From Bacteroidota bacterium (GTDB taxonomy: Bacteria; Bacteroidota; Ignavibacteria; UBA10030; UBA8401), in the NCBI GenBank assembly GCA_030824295.1, contig JAVBYA010000127.1:1-13094 (forward strand): 13,094 nt of DNA, in the 5' to 3' direction. Below the pieces are notes generated by a model. The model was not told the origin of the DNA and made no database searches. It was given only the letters and a program-made list of their open reading frames with translations. Position numbers and translations under genes: made by a program. This document shows positions 7,199 to 13,094 of the stretch, one piece after another (within the stretch, counting starts at the first letter, position 1; each line of letters begins with the position of its first letter).

Positions 7199-9526
7199 AT
7201 GCTTGATATTCCCAAACTTCTCTCGCAAGAACTCTCCCTTCAGCCCCGTCAGGTCACCGCAGCACTCGAACTCCGTGCGGACGGCGGCACCATCCCCTTC
7301 ATCGCCCGGTACCGCAAGGAGAAGACCGGCGAGATGGACGAGACGCAGCTGCGCAACCTCTTTGACCGCTTCGACTACCTGCTGGAACTGGAGGAACGGA
7401 AAGAGACCATCCTGAAGTCGATCGACGAACAGAAGAAGCTGACGCCGAAACTGAAGAAGAGCATCGTTGAATGTCTCTCCAAGACGGAACTGGAGGACCT
7501 CTACCTTCCCTACAAACCGAAGAAGCGGACCCGCGCGACCATTGCCAAGGAAAAGGGACTGGAACCGCTGGCGGAATGGATCAAGAGCAAGAACGATCCG
7601 AAGTCGAAACGGGTGAACCTGGAGAAGGAAGCAGAAAAATTCCTTTCCAAGAAACTGGAAGTGAAGACGGTGCAGGAAGCGCTCGTCGGCGCGGCGGACA
7701 TCCTCGCCGAGGAGGTCTCCGAACAGGCGGTCTACCGCCAGCATATCCGCGAGTATCTGCTCACCGAAGGGACCTTCATCTCCACCATCGATGAGAAGAA
7801 GTTCCCCGTCGGCACCACCAAGTACGAGATGTACCGCGATTACAAGTTCAAGGTGAAGGACATCCAGCCGCACAATATGCTCGCCATGCGCCGCGGCGAA
7901 GCAGAAGAGGTGGTCTCGTTCTCCATCCAGTTCAGCGAGGAGTTCGTGCATCAATATCTGGAGAGCATGGAGTCGAAGTCCGCCATCGACAGCGTCCGCT
8001 CCTATTACGCTGTGATGCTGAAGGATGCGTTCGACCGATTGATGAAGAACACCATCATCAGTGAGGTTCGTCTCGCCAAGAAGGAGGTCGCCGATCTCGA
8101 GTCCGTGAAGACCTTCGAAGCGAACATCCGCGAGATGCTCCTCGCCTCCCCCGCCGGCATGAAGCCGACGCTCGGCGTGGACCCCGGATTCCGTACCGGC
8201 TGCAAGCTGGCGGTGATGGATGAGACCGGCAAGTTCAGCGAGTATGTGGCGGTCTTCCCTCACACCTCCGGTGAGGCGCAGCGCGAGAATGCCAAGAAGA
8301 CCGTCCAGAAGATGATCGAGAAGTACAACATCGAACTGATCGCCATCGGCAACGGTACGGCCAGCCGCGAAACGGACGAGTTCATCGCCGAAGCGCTGAA
8401 AGGGATCAAACGGAAACCGGTGAAGGTGATCGTGAACGAATCGGGCGCCTCCATCTACTCTGCCAGCGAAGTGGCGATCGATGAGTTCCCGGACCTGGAC
8501 ATCACCGTCCGCGGCGCCATCTCCATCGGCCGCCGCCTGCAGGACCCGCTGGCCGAGCTGGTGAAGATCGATCCCAAATCGATCGGCGTGGGACAGTACC
8601 AGCACGATGTGGACCAGAAGCTGCTCAAGAAGAAACTGGAAGAGACCGTCACCAGCTGCGTGAACTACGTCGGCGTGGACCTAAACATGGCCTCCAAAGA
8701 ACTGCTCAGTTATGTTGCCGGCATCAATGCGCCGCTCGCCAAGAGCATCGTGGAGTACCGGAATGAGAACGGCGCGTTCAAGAGCCGCAAGGAACTGACC
8801 AAGGTACCGAAATTCGGTCCGAAAGCGTTCGAACAAGCGGCCGGCTTCCTGCGCATCCGCAACGGCAAGAATCCGCTGGACGGCTCCGGCGTGCATCCGG
8901 AGAGCTATGCGATCGTGGAGAAGATCCTCACCGATGTGAAGCTCTCGTTCGATGAGGTGATGAAGGATCCCGCCGCGCTGGAGAAACTAGACATCAAGAA
9001 GTACGTCACCAAGACCGTCGGTGAGCCGACGCTGCGGGATATCATCGCCGAGCTGAAGAAACCGGGACGCGATCCGCGGGCGGAGTTCAAGTATGCCACC
9101 TTCAAAGAAGGGATCAAGGAGCTCTCCGACCTTGCGCCGGGAATGGAGCTGGAAGGGATCGTCACCAACGTGGCGAACTTCGGCGCGTTCATCGATATCG
9201 GCGTCCACCAGGACGGACTCGTTCATGTTTCGCAGCTGGCGGACCGGTATGTGGAGGATCCCAAGACGGTCGTGAAGGTAGGACAGATCGTCAAGGTGCG
9301 TGTGCTGGAAGTGAACGAGCAGCTCAAACGTATCGCCCTCTCCATGCGTTCGCAGCAGAGCATCGCAGCGAAAGGGAGCGGCGGCGGCGGTCGGGGGAAC
9401 TTCGGCGGCGCTCCGCAAAAGAAGGAACCATTCGTGGAGAAAAGCTATTCATTGGAGGACCTGCGCGCGAAATTCGGGCGCAAGGGCGAAGAATCAAAAC
9501 CGGCACCGGAACCGAAGAAAAAGTAG
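7199..9526 (+). CDS. tex: Tex, RNA-binding transcription accessory protein
   Basis: The product has 775 residues from the ATG at 7199, the normal length for Tex. Domains in order: a helical Tex N-terminal region (about 1-190) with the conserved stretch TIPFIARYRKEKTGEMDE; a YqgF/RNase H-like domain (about 323-450) starting at LGVDPGFRTGCKLAV; paired helix-hairpin-helix motifs (about 495-555, with YVAGINAPLAKSIVEYR and KVPKFGPKAFEQAAGFLRI); and an S1 RNA-binding domain (about 647-718, with GIVTNVANFGAFIDIGVHQDGL split across strands). A Gly-rich and then charged tail follows. Tex is a cytoplasmic, nucleic-acid-binding relative of eukaryotic Spt6 that affects transcription. The frame is open from 7148, but those 17 extra residues are translated heptamer repeat and MLDIPK is the family N-terminus. 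There is no Shine-Dalgarno and no clear promoter in the repeat-filled upstream region. It appears monocistronic. Confidence 0.97.
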   Translation: MLDIPKLLSQELSLQPRQVTAALELRADGGTIPFIARYRKEKTGEMDETQLRNLFDRFDYLLELEERKETILKSIDEQKKLTPKLKKSIVECLSKTELEDLYLPYKPKKRTRATIAKEKGLEPLAEWIKSKNDPKSKRVNLEKEAEKFLSKKLEVKTVQEALVGAADILAEEVSEQAVYRQHIREYLLTEGTFISTIDEKKFPVGTTKYEMYRDYKFKVKDIQPHNMLAMRRGEAEEVVSFSIQFSEEFVHQYLESMESKSAIDSVRSYYAVMLKDAFDRLMKNTIISEVRLAKKEVADLESVKTFEANIREMLLASPAGMKPTLGVDPGFRTGCKLAVMDETGKFSEYVAVFPHTSGEAQRENAKKTVQKMIEKYNIELIAIGNGTASRETDEFIAEALKGIKRKPVKVIVNESGASIYSASEVAIDEFPDLDITVRGAISIGRRLQDPLAELVKIDPKSIGVGQYQHDVDQKLLKKKLEETVTSCVNYVGVDLNMASKELLSYVAGINAPLAKSIVEYRNENGAFKSRKELTKVPKFGPKAFEQAAGFLRIRNGKNPLDGSGVHPESYAIVEKILTDVKLSFDEVMKDPAALEKLDIKKYVTKTVGEPTLRDIIAELKKPGRDPRAEFKYATFKEGIKELSDLAPGMELEGIVTNVANFGAFIDIGVHQDGLVHVSQLADRYVEDPKTVVKVGQIVKVRVLEVNEQLKRIALSMRSQQSIAAKGSGGGGRGNFGGAPQKKEPFVEKSYSLEDLRAKFGRKGEESKPAPEPKKK

Positions 9527-9604
9527 ACACTACAACAACGAACCACAAAAATACGAAAACACAAAACAAGGTAAGAAAAGCATTAACGCAAAGAAGAAAG
9601 AGTA

Positions 9605-9625
9605 GGTCGAAGCGCCGCTTCGACC
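9605..9625. repeat. REP-like palindrome, GGTCGAAGC type
   Basis: GGTCGAAGC (9605-9613) pairs perfectly with GCTTCGACC (9617-9625) across a 3-nt loop. There is no T-run after it, so termination of tex here would have to be Rho-dependent. It is the first of several unrelated short-loop palindromes in this gap. Confidence 0.6.
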
Positions 9626-9647
9626 AATAGCGAACGGAAGTGTGTCC

Positions 9648-9813
9648 CGTCCGCATACAGAAAAGCCGTTAGCCCCGGACTTCAGTCCGGGTAATGCGGC
9701 ATTCGTCGGTGACTGTCACCTCTTGCGAATGCTTTTGTATAGGTGACAGTCACCTTCAATGTACGTCCGCATACTAAAATCCGTCAGCCCCGGACTTCAG
9801 TCCGGGTAAATGC
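9648..9813. repeat. Pair of 50-bp direct repeats, each carrying a CCCGGACT/AGTCCGGG hairpin
   Basis: Copies at 9648-9697 and 9764-9813 share CGTCCGCATAC, then AGCCCCGGACTTCAGTCCGG and GTAA, with a few substitutions. In each, CCCGGACT pairs with AGTCCGGG across TC (9674-9691 and 9789-9806). The arrangement of a palindrome inside a longer conserved unit, repeated in one gap, is that of REP/BIME elements mobilised by RAYT-type transposases. No transposase is present in the window. Confidence 0.7.
9708..9754. repeat. Two GGTGAC palindromes in opposite orientation
   Basis: GGTGACTGTCACC (9708-9720) and GGTGACAGTCACC (9742-9754) are each a near-perfect 6-bp palindrome around one central base, and each is the exact reverse complement of the other. 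They lie between the two 50-bp repeats. A degenerate third copy, GGCGACAGTCACC, lies at about 9891-9903. Confidence 0.65.
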
Positions 9814-9836
9814 CATAACATTTCCCATATTTCTAT

Positions 9837-9854
9837 AATGGGCTTGAGCCCGTT
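9837..9854. repeat. REP-like palindrome, GGGCTTGAGCCC type
   Basis: GGGCT (9840-9844) pairs with AGCCC (9847-9851) over a 2-nt loop and can be extended outwards by AAT/GTT pairs. Its style matches the other palindromes in the gap. The remaining part of the 9527-10066 gap holds no gene I can support; a small TCCCTTTAAGGGA palindrome lies near 9994-10006. Confidence 0.55.
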
Positions 9855-10066
9855 TCGATCCAACGGTCGAACACTCGTTACTCCTTCGACGGCGACAGTC
9901 ACCGCCCCTAAATCCGTATTGCACACATCTGTCCAATAATGGACACTTCCCTCCCGATTCTCCCCGTTGGAGTTACGAATTCCAATGGATTCTTCCCTTT
10001 AAGGGATTGGCATACTGGTTGCGTACAGAATGGCATCGAACGAATTCAATTCACTATTGGATTGCC

Positions 10067-10903
10067 ATGAAACCGACCATTATAACACTTCTTATCATTC
10101 TTCCTTTTCTTTCCCTCCTCGCGCAGGAGCCGCATCCGATCGCCCCTTCCGAGATCCACACACGCCTCGGCACACAGATCTCCAACGCAATTGATGAAAT
10201 GAACAAGGAGAAACAGAAACCCGGTCACGAACGGCAGACCAAGCAAGTGACGGTCTATGTTTCCGACAAACATCCGGCCTCTGTCTCCGGAGAGCATCCC
10301 GCAGCGGATGAAGAGCGGAGCATCGTCTCCAATCTCAACCGGCTCACCGAAGGGAACAAACGCTTCGTTACCGGAAATCTGAAACGGAAGGATTTCGCGG
10401 CACAAAGAAAAGAGGTCGTGAACGGTCAGCATCCGTACGCCATCGTCATCACCTGCAGCGACTCACGCGTTCCGCCGGAGATGATCTTCGACGAATCGAT
10501 CGGACAGCTCTTCGTCATCCGTCTTGCAGGGAATGTGGTCGATTCACTCGCATTAGGAAGCGTGGAATATGCCGTGGAGCATCTCCACACACACACGCTG
10601 GTGGTACTCGGACATGAATCGTGCGGCGCCGTGAAAGCGACGGTCGAAGGGGGACATTTCCCGCCGAACATCGCAGCCATTGCACGCCACATAGAGCCGG
10701 CGGTCGCCGCCGTCAGAACGCGCAAGATTCCCGAGAGCGCCCTGATCAGCGAATGCGTCAAAGAGAACGTCCATGAACAGATCCGCCTTACCATGAAGAA
10801 CAGCCCTATCCTCTTCGACGCGATGATCAAAGGGGAATTGTTCGTGCTGGGCAGTGTGTACGACCTGGCGTCCGGCAAGGTCCGCTTCCTGACCGGAGAA
10901 TGA
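10067..10903 (+). CDS. Exported beta-class carbonic anhydrase
   Basis: A 278-residue zinc enzyme that interconverts CO2 and bicarbonate. Residues 1-19 (MKPTIITLLIILPFLSLLA) form a signal peptide with likely cleavage before QEPHP, so the enzyme should act in the periplasm or as a membrane-tethered protein. A charged linker of about 60 residues precedes the catalytic domain (about 82-278). Beta-class zinc ligands and partners are all present: C130 in ITCSDSR with the D132/R134 dyad, and H183 and C186 in LGHESCG. The frame is open further upstream from a TTG at 10007, but those residues are unlike a leader, so the ATG at 10067 is preferred. No Shine-Dalgarno is visible. Neighbours are tex (same strand, long gap) and an M48 operon after a terminator, so it is probably transcribed alone. 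Confidence 0.93.
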   Translation: MKPTIITLLIILPFLSLLAQEPHPIAPSEIHTRLGTQISNAIDEMNKEKQKPGHERQTKQVTVYVSDKHPASVSGEHPAADEERSIVSNLNRLTEGNKRFVTGNLKRKDFAAQRKEVVNGQHPYAIVITCSDSRVPPEMIFDESIGQLFVIRLAGNVVDSLALGSVEYAVEHLHTHTLVVLGHESCGAVKATVEGGHFPPNIAAIARHIEPAVAAVRTRKIPESALISECVKENVHEQIRLTMKNSPILFDAMIKGELFVLGSVYDLASGKVRFLTGE

Positions 10904-10946
10904 CCGCACAAATCGTATCTTCCGCTCCATCCGCCGCATACAGTTG

Positions 10947-10990
10947 AGGGGAAGGGGAAAAACAGCATTTGTTTTTTCCTTTCCCCTTTT
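10947..10990 (+). terminator. Intrinsic terminator of the carbonic anhydrase gene
   Basis: The purine arm AGGGGAAGGGGAAAAAC and the pyrimidine arm GTTTTTTCCTTTCCCCT form a long stem with a short loop (GCATTT region) and a few mismatches or wobbles, followed by TTT. It begins about 45 nt after the stop codon. Confidence 0.6.
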
Positions 10991-10997
10991 GTATTTT
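10969..10997 (+). promoter_or_regulatory. Possible promoter for the M48-plsC-gatC operon
   Basis: TTGTTT (10969-10974) and TATTTT (10992-10997) are 17 nt apart and match sigma-70 boxes moderately. They overlap the preceding terminator. Initiation near 11004 would give a leader of about 100 nt. AT-rich DNA makes chance matches likely. Confidence 0.3.
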
Positions 10998-11068
10998 CAT
11001 TAAACCACAGGTCACCAACCCGCATCCTTCACTGTCGGTTTACTCATTTTCCAAGAACACTCCATGGT

Positions 11069-11102
11069 GCGTCCGGTACTGCCGGGACGCCGTTCTTTTT
11101 TT
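11069..11102 (+). terminator. Hairpin plus T-run directly before the M48 start codon (terminator or leader attenuator)
   Basis: GCGTCC (11069-11074) pairs with GGACGC (11085-11090), with further GG/CC pairs beyond a bulge, and a run of seven T residues follows (11096-11102). It ends only 4 nt before the ATG at 11107. It has the form of an intrinsic terminator but stands before, not after, a gene. Confidence 0.5.
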
Positions 11103-11106
11103 GTGT

Positions 11107-12210
11107 ATGACCGGAACCGGACACGACGTTAAACGCTATAACAGGACGAAACTGATCGTTTCCCTGACCGGCGGAGTCGTCTCCTTCTGCCTCACCCTGG
11201 CACTGCTCGCGTTCGGCATCACACACCGGTTCGAACAATTCGCATTCTCCTTCACTTCCAACATCTATCTTGCTCTGCTCATCTTCTCCGTCCTGTTCGG
11301 CATCGTGAGCAGCATCGCATCGTTGCCGTTCAGTTTCTTCTCCGGGTTCATCCTGGAGCACCGGTACAGCATGTCCAACCAATCCTTCGCACAATGGTGC
11401 TGGGAAGGAATCAAAGGGATGCTCATCTCCCTCCCCATCATGCTGCCGCTCGCTCTTCTCGGCTATTTTTTCCTTTTAACTTTTAACTTTCATTGGTGGC
11501 TTCCCGTTGCCGTCTCCCTGTTCATCGTCTCCATCGGACTGTCGCGCATCGCACCGGTGCTCATCCTTCCGCTGTTCTATAAATTGACGCCGCTGGAAGA
11601 TTCCCCGCTCAAGGAACGCATCATGCAGCTCGTCCGCTCCACCAGCATGACGGTGGAAGGGATCTACACGTTCAATCTGAGCAAGACCACTAAGAAAGCG
11701 AATGCCGCCTTCACCGGCATTGGCCGTTCCAAACGGATACTGCTCGGCGATACACTGATGGAGAACTTCACGCCGGACGAGATCGAAACGGTCTTCGCGC
11801 ATGAGCTCGGTCATTACACCCACGGCCATATCTGGAAAGGGATCATCGTCGGAACGTTGAGCATCTTCATCGGTCTCTATCTGACATCGCTCGCGTACGC
11901 CGCATCGCTGCCGTGGTTCGGCTTCACCGCCATCACGCAACTCGCCGCGCTGCCGTTGCTTACGCTTTGGCTGGGACTCTATTCGCTCGTCACCTCGCCG
12001 ATCTCCAACATCCTTTCCCGCAAGCACGAGTTCGAGGCGGATCGCTATGCAGTGGAGCGGACCGGCAACACGGCTGCTTTCGCTTCCACGATGAACAAGC
12101 TTGCTTCCATGAATCTGGCGGACCGCACGCCGCATCCGCTGGTAGAGTTTTTGTTCTACAGTCATCCATCCATTGAAAAGCGGATCGCCGCTGCCGGAGG
12201 TACCGTATGA
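11107..12210 (+). CDS. M48-family membrane metalloprotease, Ste24/CaaX-protease-like
   Basis: The product has 367 residues from the ATG at 11107. The zinc motif HELGH lies at 232-236 (in VFAHELGHYTHGH), and the third ligand is probably E308 in the HEFEAD motif. Several membrane helices precede and follow the active site, and the sequence RYSMSNQSFAQW before the second helix pair is typical of the M48 N-terminal domain of Ste24 proteins. Bacterial members cleave membrane or misfolded proteins in quality control; prenylated substrates are not expected. The open frame extends upstream to a TTG at 10969, but that part crosses a terminator and hairpin and has no domain match. A heptamer array (11467-11494) encodes part of a loop. 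The last four bases overlap the next gene (ATGA), so the two are translationally coupled. Confidence 0.92.
   Translation: MTGTGHDVKRYNRTKLIVSLTGGVVSFCLTLALLAFGITHRFEQFAFSFTSNIYLALLIFSVLFGIVSSIASLPFSFFSGFILEHRYSMSNQSFAQWCWEGIKGMLISLPIMLPLALLGYFFLLTFNFHWWLPVAVSLFIVSIGLSRIAPVLILPLFYKLTPLEDSPLKERIMQLVRSTSMTVEGIYTFNLSKTTKKANAAFTGIGRSKRILLGDTLMENFTPDEIETVFAHELGHYTHGHIWKGIIVGTLSIFIGLYLTSLAYAASLPWFGFTAITQLAALPLLTLWLGLYSLVTSPISNILSRKHEFEADRYAVERTGNTAAFASTMNKLASMNLADRTPHPLVEFLFYSHPSIEKRIAAAGGTV
11467..11494. repeat. Heptamer array inside the M48 coding sequence
   Basis: TTTTTCC, TTTTAAC, TTTTAAC and TTTCATT follow each other exactly, forming an AT-rich patch in a GC-rich gene. It encodes part of FFLLTFNFHWW at the edge of a membrane segment. 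The reading frame is intact across it. Confidence 0.6.
12196..12201 (+). promoter_or_regulatory. Shine-Dalgarno of plsC
   Basis: GGAGGT lies 5 nt before the ATG at 12207, inside the end of the M48 gene. It supports this start and contrasts with the upstream genes, most of which have no such site. Confidence 0.75.
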
Positions 12211-12920
12211 GATGGGCCATTACTGTGGCACGCCTGATCCTGATCGCCGTCACCTGCGTTCCGTTCTCCCTGGTCGCGCTCGCTTCCGTTCTGGTCGACC
12301 GGTCCGGCCGGATCTATTTCTGGTGCGGTCGCAATTGGACGAAGTTCTCTCTCTGGATCTGCCGCATCCAGCTGAAGATCACCGGACTTGAAAAAGTCGA
12401 CCCCTACGGCAACTACATCCTGGTGAGCAATCACGCCAGCGGATTCGACATCCCGGTGATGATGAACACGTTCCCCCACATCCGCATCATGTTCAAGAAG
12501 GAACTCTCCTATATCCCCATCTGGGGACAGGCATTGCGGTGGGGACATCATATCATGGTGGACCGGAGCAAAGGAAGTGAAGCGATGAAGAGTCTCGACC
12601 GCGCGGCAAGCGACATCCGCTCCGGCGGTCAGGTGCTGCTCTTTGCGGAAGGAACGCGCACGCGGGACGGCAAACTGCTCCCGTTCAAGCGCGGCGCCTT
12701 CTCGCTGGCCGCCAAGTCCGGCGTGCCGCTCGTGCCGGTGACCATCAACGGAAGTTTCCGCATCCTGCCGAAAGGCTCGTTCGATATCCGTCCGTCGCTT
12801 ATCGAAGTGGTCATCAGCGAACCGATCCCGACCAAAGAGATCACCACGCGCGAACAGGAGATGCAGCTGATGAACAATGTGAAAGAGATCATCACCAGGA
12901 ACTATCGGGAAGAGGTGTGA
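12207..12920 (+). CDS. plsC: 1-acyl-sn-glycerol-3-phosphate acyltransferase
   Basis: A 237-residue membrane-associated enzyme that acylates lysophosphatidic acid to phosphatidic acid, the second acylation of phospholipid synthesis. Residues 7-29 are a hydrophobic anchor. The catalytic motif NHxxxxD is NHASGFD (H76, D81). The substrate-binding block FAEGTRTRDGKLLPFKRGAF begins near 146, and VPLVPVTI at 173-180 is the fourth conserved block. Length and order are normal for PlsC. It overlaps the M48 gene by four bases and is followed two bases later by gatC, so the three should form an operon. Other acyl acceptors cannot be excluded, because the PlsC family also acts on ornithine lipids and similar substrates. 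Confidence 0.93.
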   Translation: MRWAITVARLILIAVTCVPFSLVALASVLVDRSGRIYFWCGRNWTKFSLWICRIQLKITGLEKVDPYGNYILVSNHASGFDIPVMMNTFPHIRIMFKKELSYIPIWGQALRWGHHIMVDRSKGSEAMKSLDRAASDIRSGGQVLLFAEGTRTRDGKLLPFKRGAFSLAAKSGVPLVPVTINGSFRILPKGSFDIRPSLIEVVISEPIPTKEITTREQEMQLMNNVKEIITRNYREEV

Positions 12921-12922
12921 CC

Positions 12923-13094
12923 ATGGCCGTTACCATTAAAGATGTGGAACATATCGCGAAGCTGGCAAAACTGGAGTTCTCGGATGCAGAGAAGGAGAAG
13001 TTCACGCATCAGTTCAACGATATCCTGAAATATATGGAGCAGCTCAATTCCGTCGACACTGCGAACGTGGAACCGCTCGCGCAGGTGATCGAAC
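12923..13094 (+). CDS. gatC: Asp/Glu-tRNA(Asn/Gln) amidotransferase subunit C, N-terminal part (cut by window end)
   Basis: Fifty-seven residues are visible, starting MAVTIKDVEHIAKLAKLEF and continuing with KFTHQFNDILKYMEQLNSVD, VEPLAQVIE. This is the standard GatC N-terminus; the full protein is usually about 95 residues. GatC stabilises the GatAB complex that converts misacylated Glu-tRNA(Gln) or Asp-tRNA(Asn) to the amide form, implying that the organism lacks GlnRS, AsnRS or both. An AGAGGTG Shine-Dalgarno lies 5 nt before the ATG, within the end of plsC. gatA and gatB are not in the window; gatA may follow. Confidence 0.95.
   Translation, partial: MAVTIKDVEHIAKLAKLEFSDAEKEKFTHQFNDILKYMEQLNSVDTANVEPLAQVIE

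Noticed and set aside
7184..8605. 473-codon open frame on the minus strand opposite tex
   Set aside because: It lies wholly antisense to a well-conserved gene, and its Leu/His/Asp/Arg-rich composition is typical of an antisense shadow in GC-rich DNA.
9605..9903. Palindromes as intrinsic terminators of tex
   Set aside because: None is followed by a T-run; design and repetition fit REP elements better.
10007..10066. TTG start adding 20 residues to the carbonic anhydrase
   Set aside because: It would bury the signal peptide behind a polar, Trp-rich stretch; the ATG at 10067 gives a standard leader.
10990..11102. Small structured RNA gene such as SRP RNA or 6S RNA
   Set aside because: The hairpin lacks the conserved SRP loop motifs or the 6S bulge pattern; a leader hairpin is a simpler reading.

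Overview
The window looks like a chromosomal segment from the Bacteroidota/Chlorobiota (FCB) side of the bacterial tree, probably an Ignavibacteria-like lineage. The main reason is a secreted protein ending in a type IX secretion (T9SS) sorting domain with the YQNYPNPFNPSTTIRF signature common in that group. A supporting reason is that many genes lack a Shine-Dalgarno sequence, although the last operon has good ones. Assignment to a class is inference. Most genes are GC-rich. The stretch from about 3956 to 6700 is visibly AT-richer and looks like a foreign or shuffled island.

Layout. 1-1964 (minus, runs off the left edge) encodes a membrane sensor: TM helix, three tandem extracytoplasmic modules each with a CxxCH c-type heme motif, TM helix, HAMP, and a class III nucleotide cyclase domain. 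It is open across the window edge and is the most interesting gene here. 1965-2359 is intergenic, filled with 7- and 8-nt word repeats and one REP-like hairpin. 2360-3955 (minus) is a HerA-like ATPase with a good sigma-70-type promoter at 3990-4018. 3956-5004 has no gene I can support but contains an 11-C homopolymer. 5005-6699 (plus) is a secreted, probably seven-bladed FG-GAP propeller with a T9SS tail. It is followed in the same frame by an orphan second T9SS tail (6700-6840) and a terminator. 6946-7185 is more word repeats, including an 81-bp unit duplicated at a 92-bp period. 7199-9526 (plus) is tex. 9527-10066 is a cluster of REP-like palindromes. 10067-10903 (plus) is a signal-peptide-bearing beta-carbonic anhydrase with a terminator. 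11107-13094 (plus) is a tight operon: an M48/Ste24-like membrane protease, plsC and gatC (cut by the right edge), preceded by a hairpin plus T-run that abuts the first start codon.

Functionally the genes are a mixture: signalling (heme cyclase), DNA processing (HerA-like), secreted surface protein, transcription/RNA housekeeping (tex), CO2/bicarbonate chemistry in the cell envelope, membrane protein and lipid maintenance (M48, PlsC), and tRNA-dependent amidation (GatC). No single multi-gene pathway or defence island is evident. The candidates for something little described are the triple-heme cyclase, the in-frame orphan sorting tail beside an AT-rich gene, and the recurrent 7/8-nt word arrays, one of which lies inside the M48 coding sequence.
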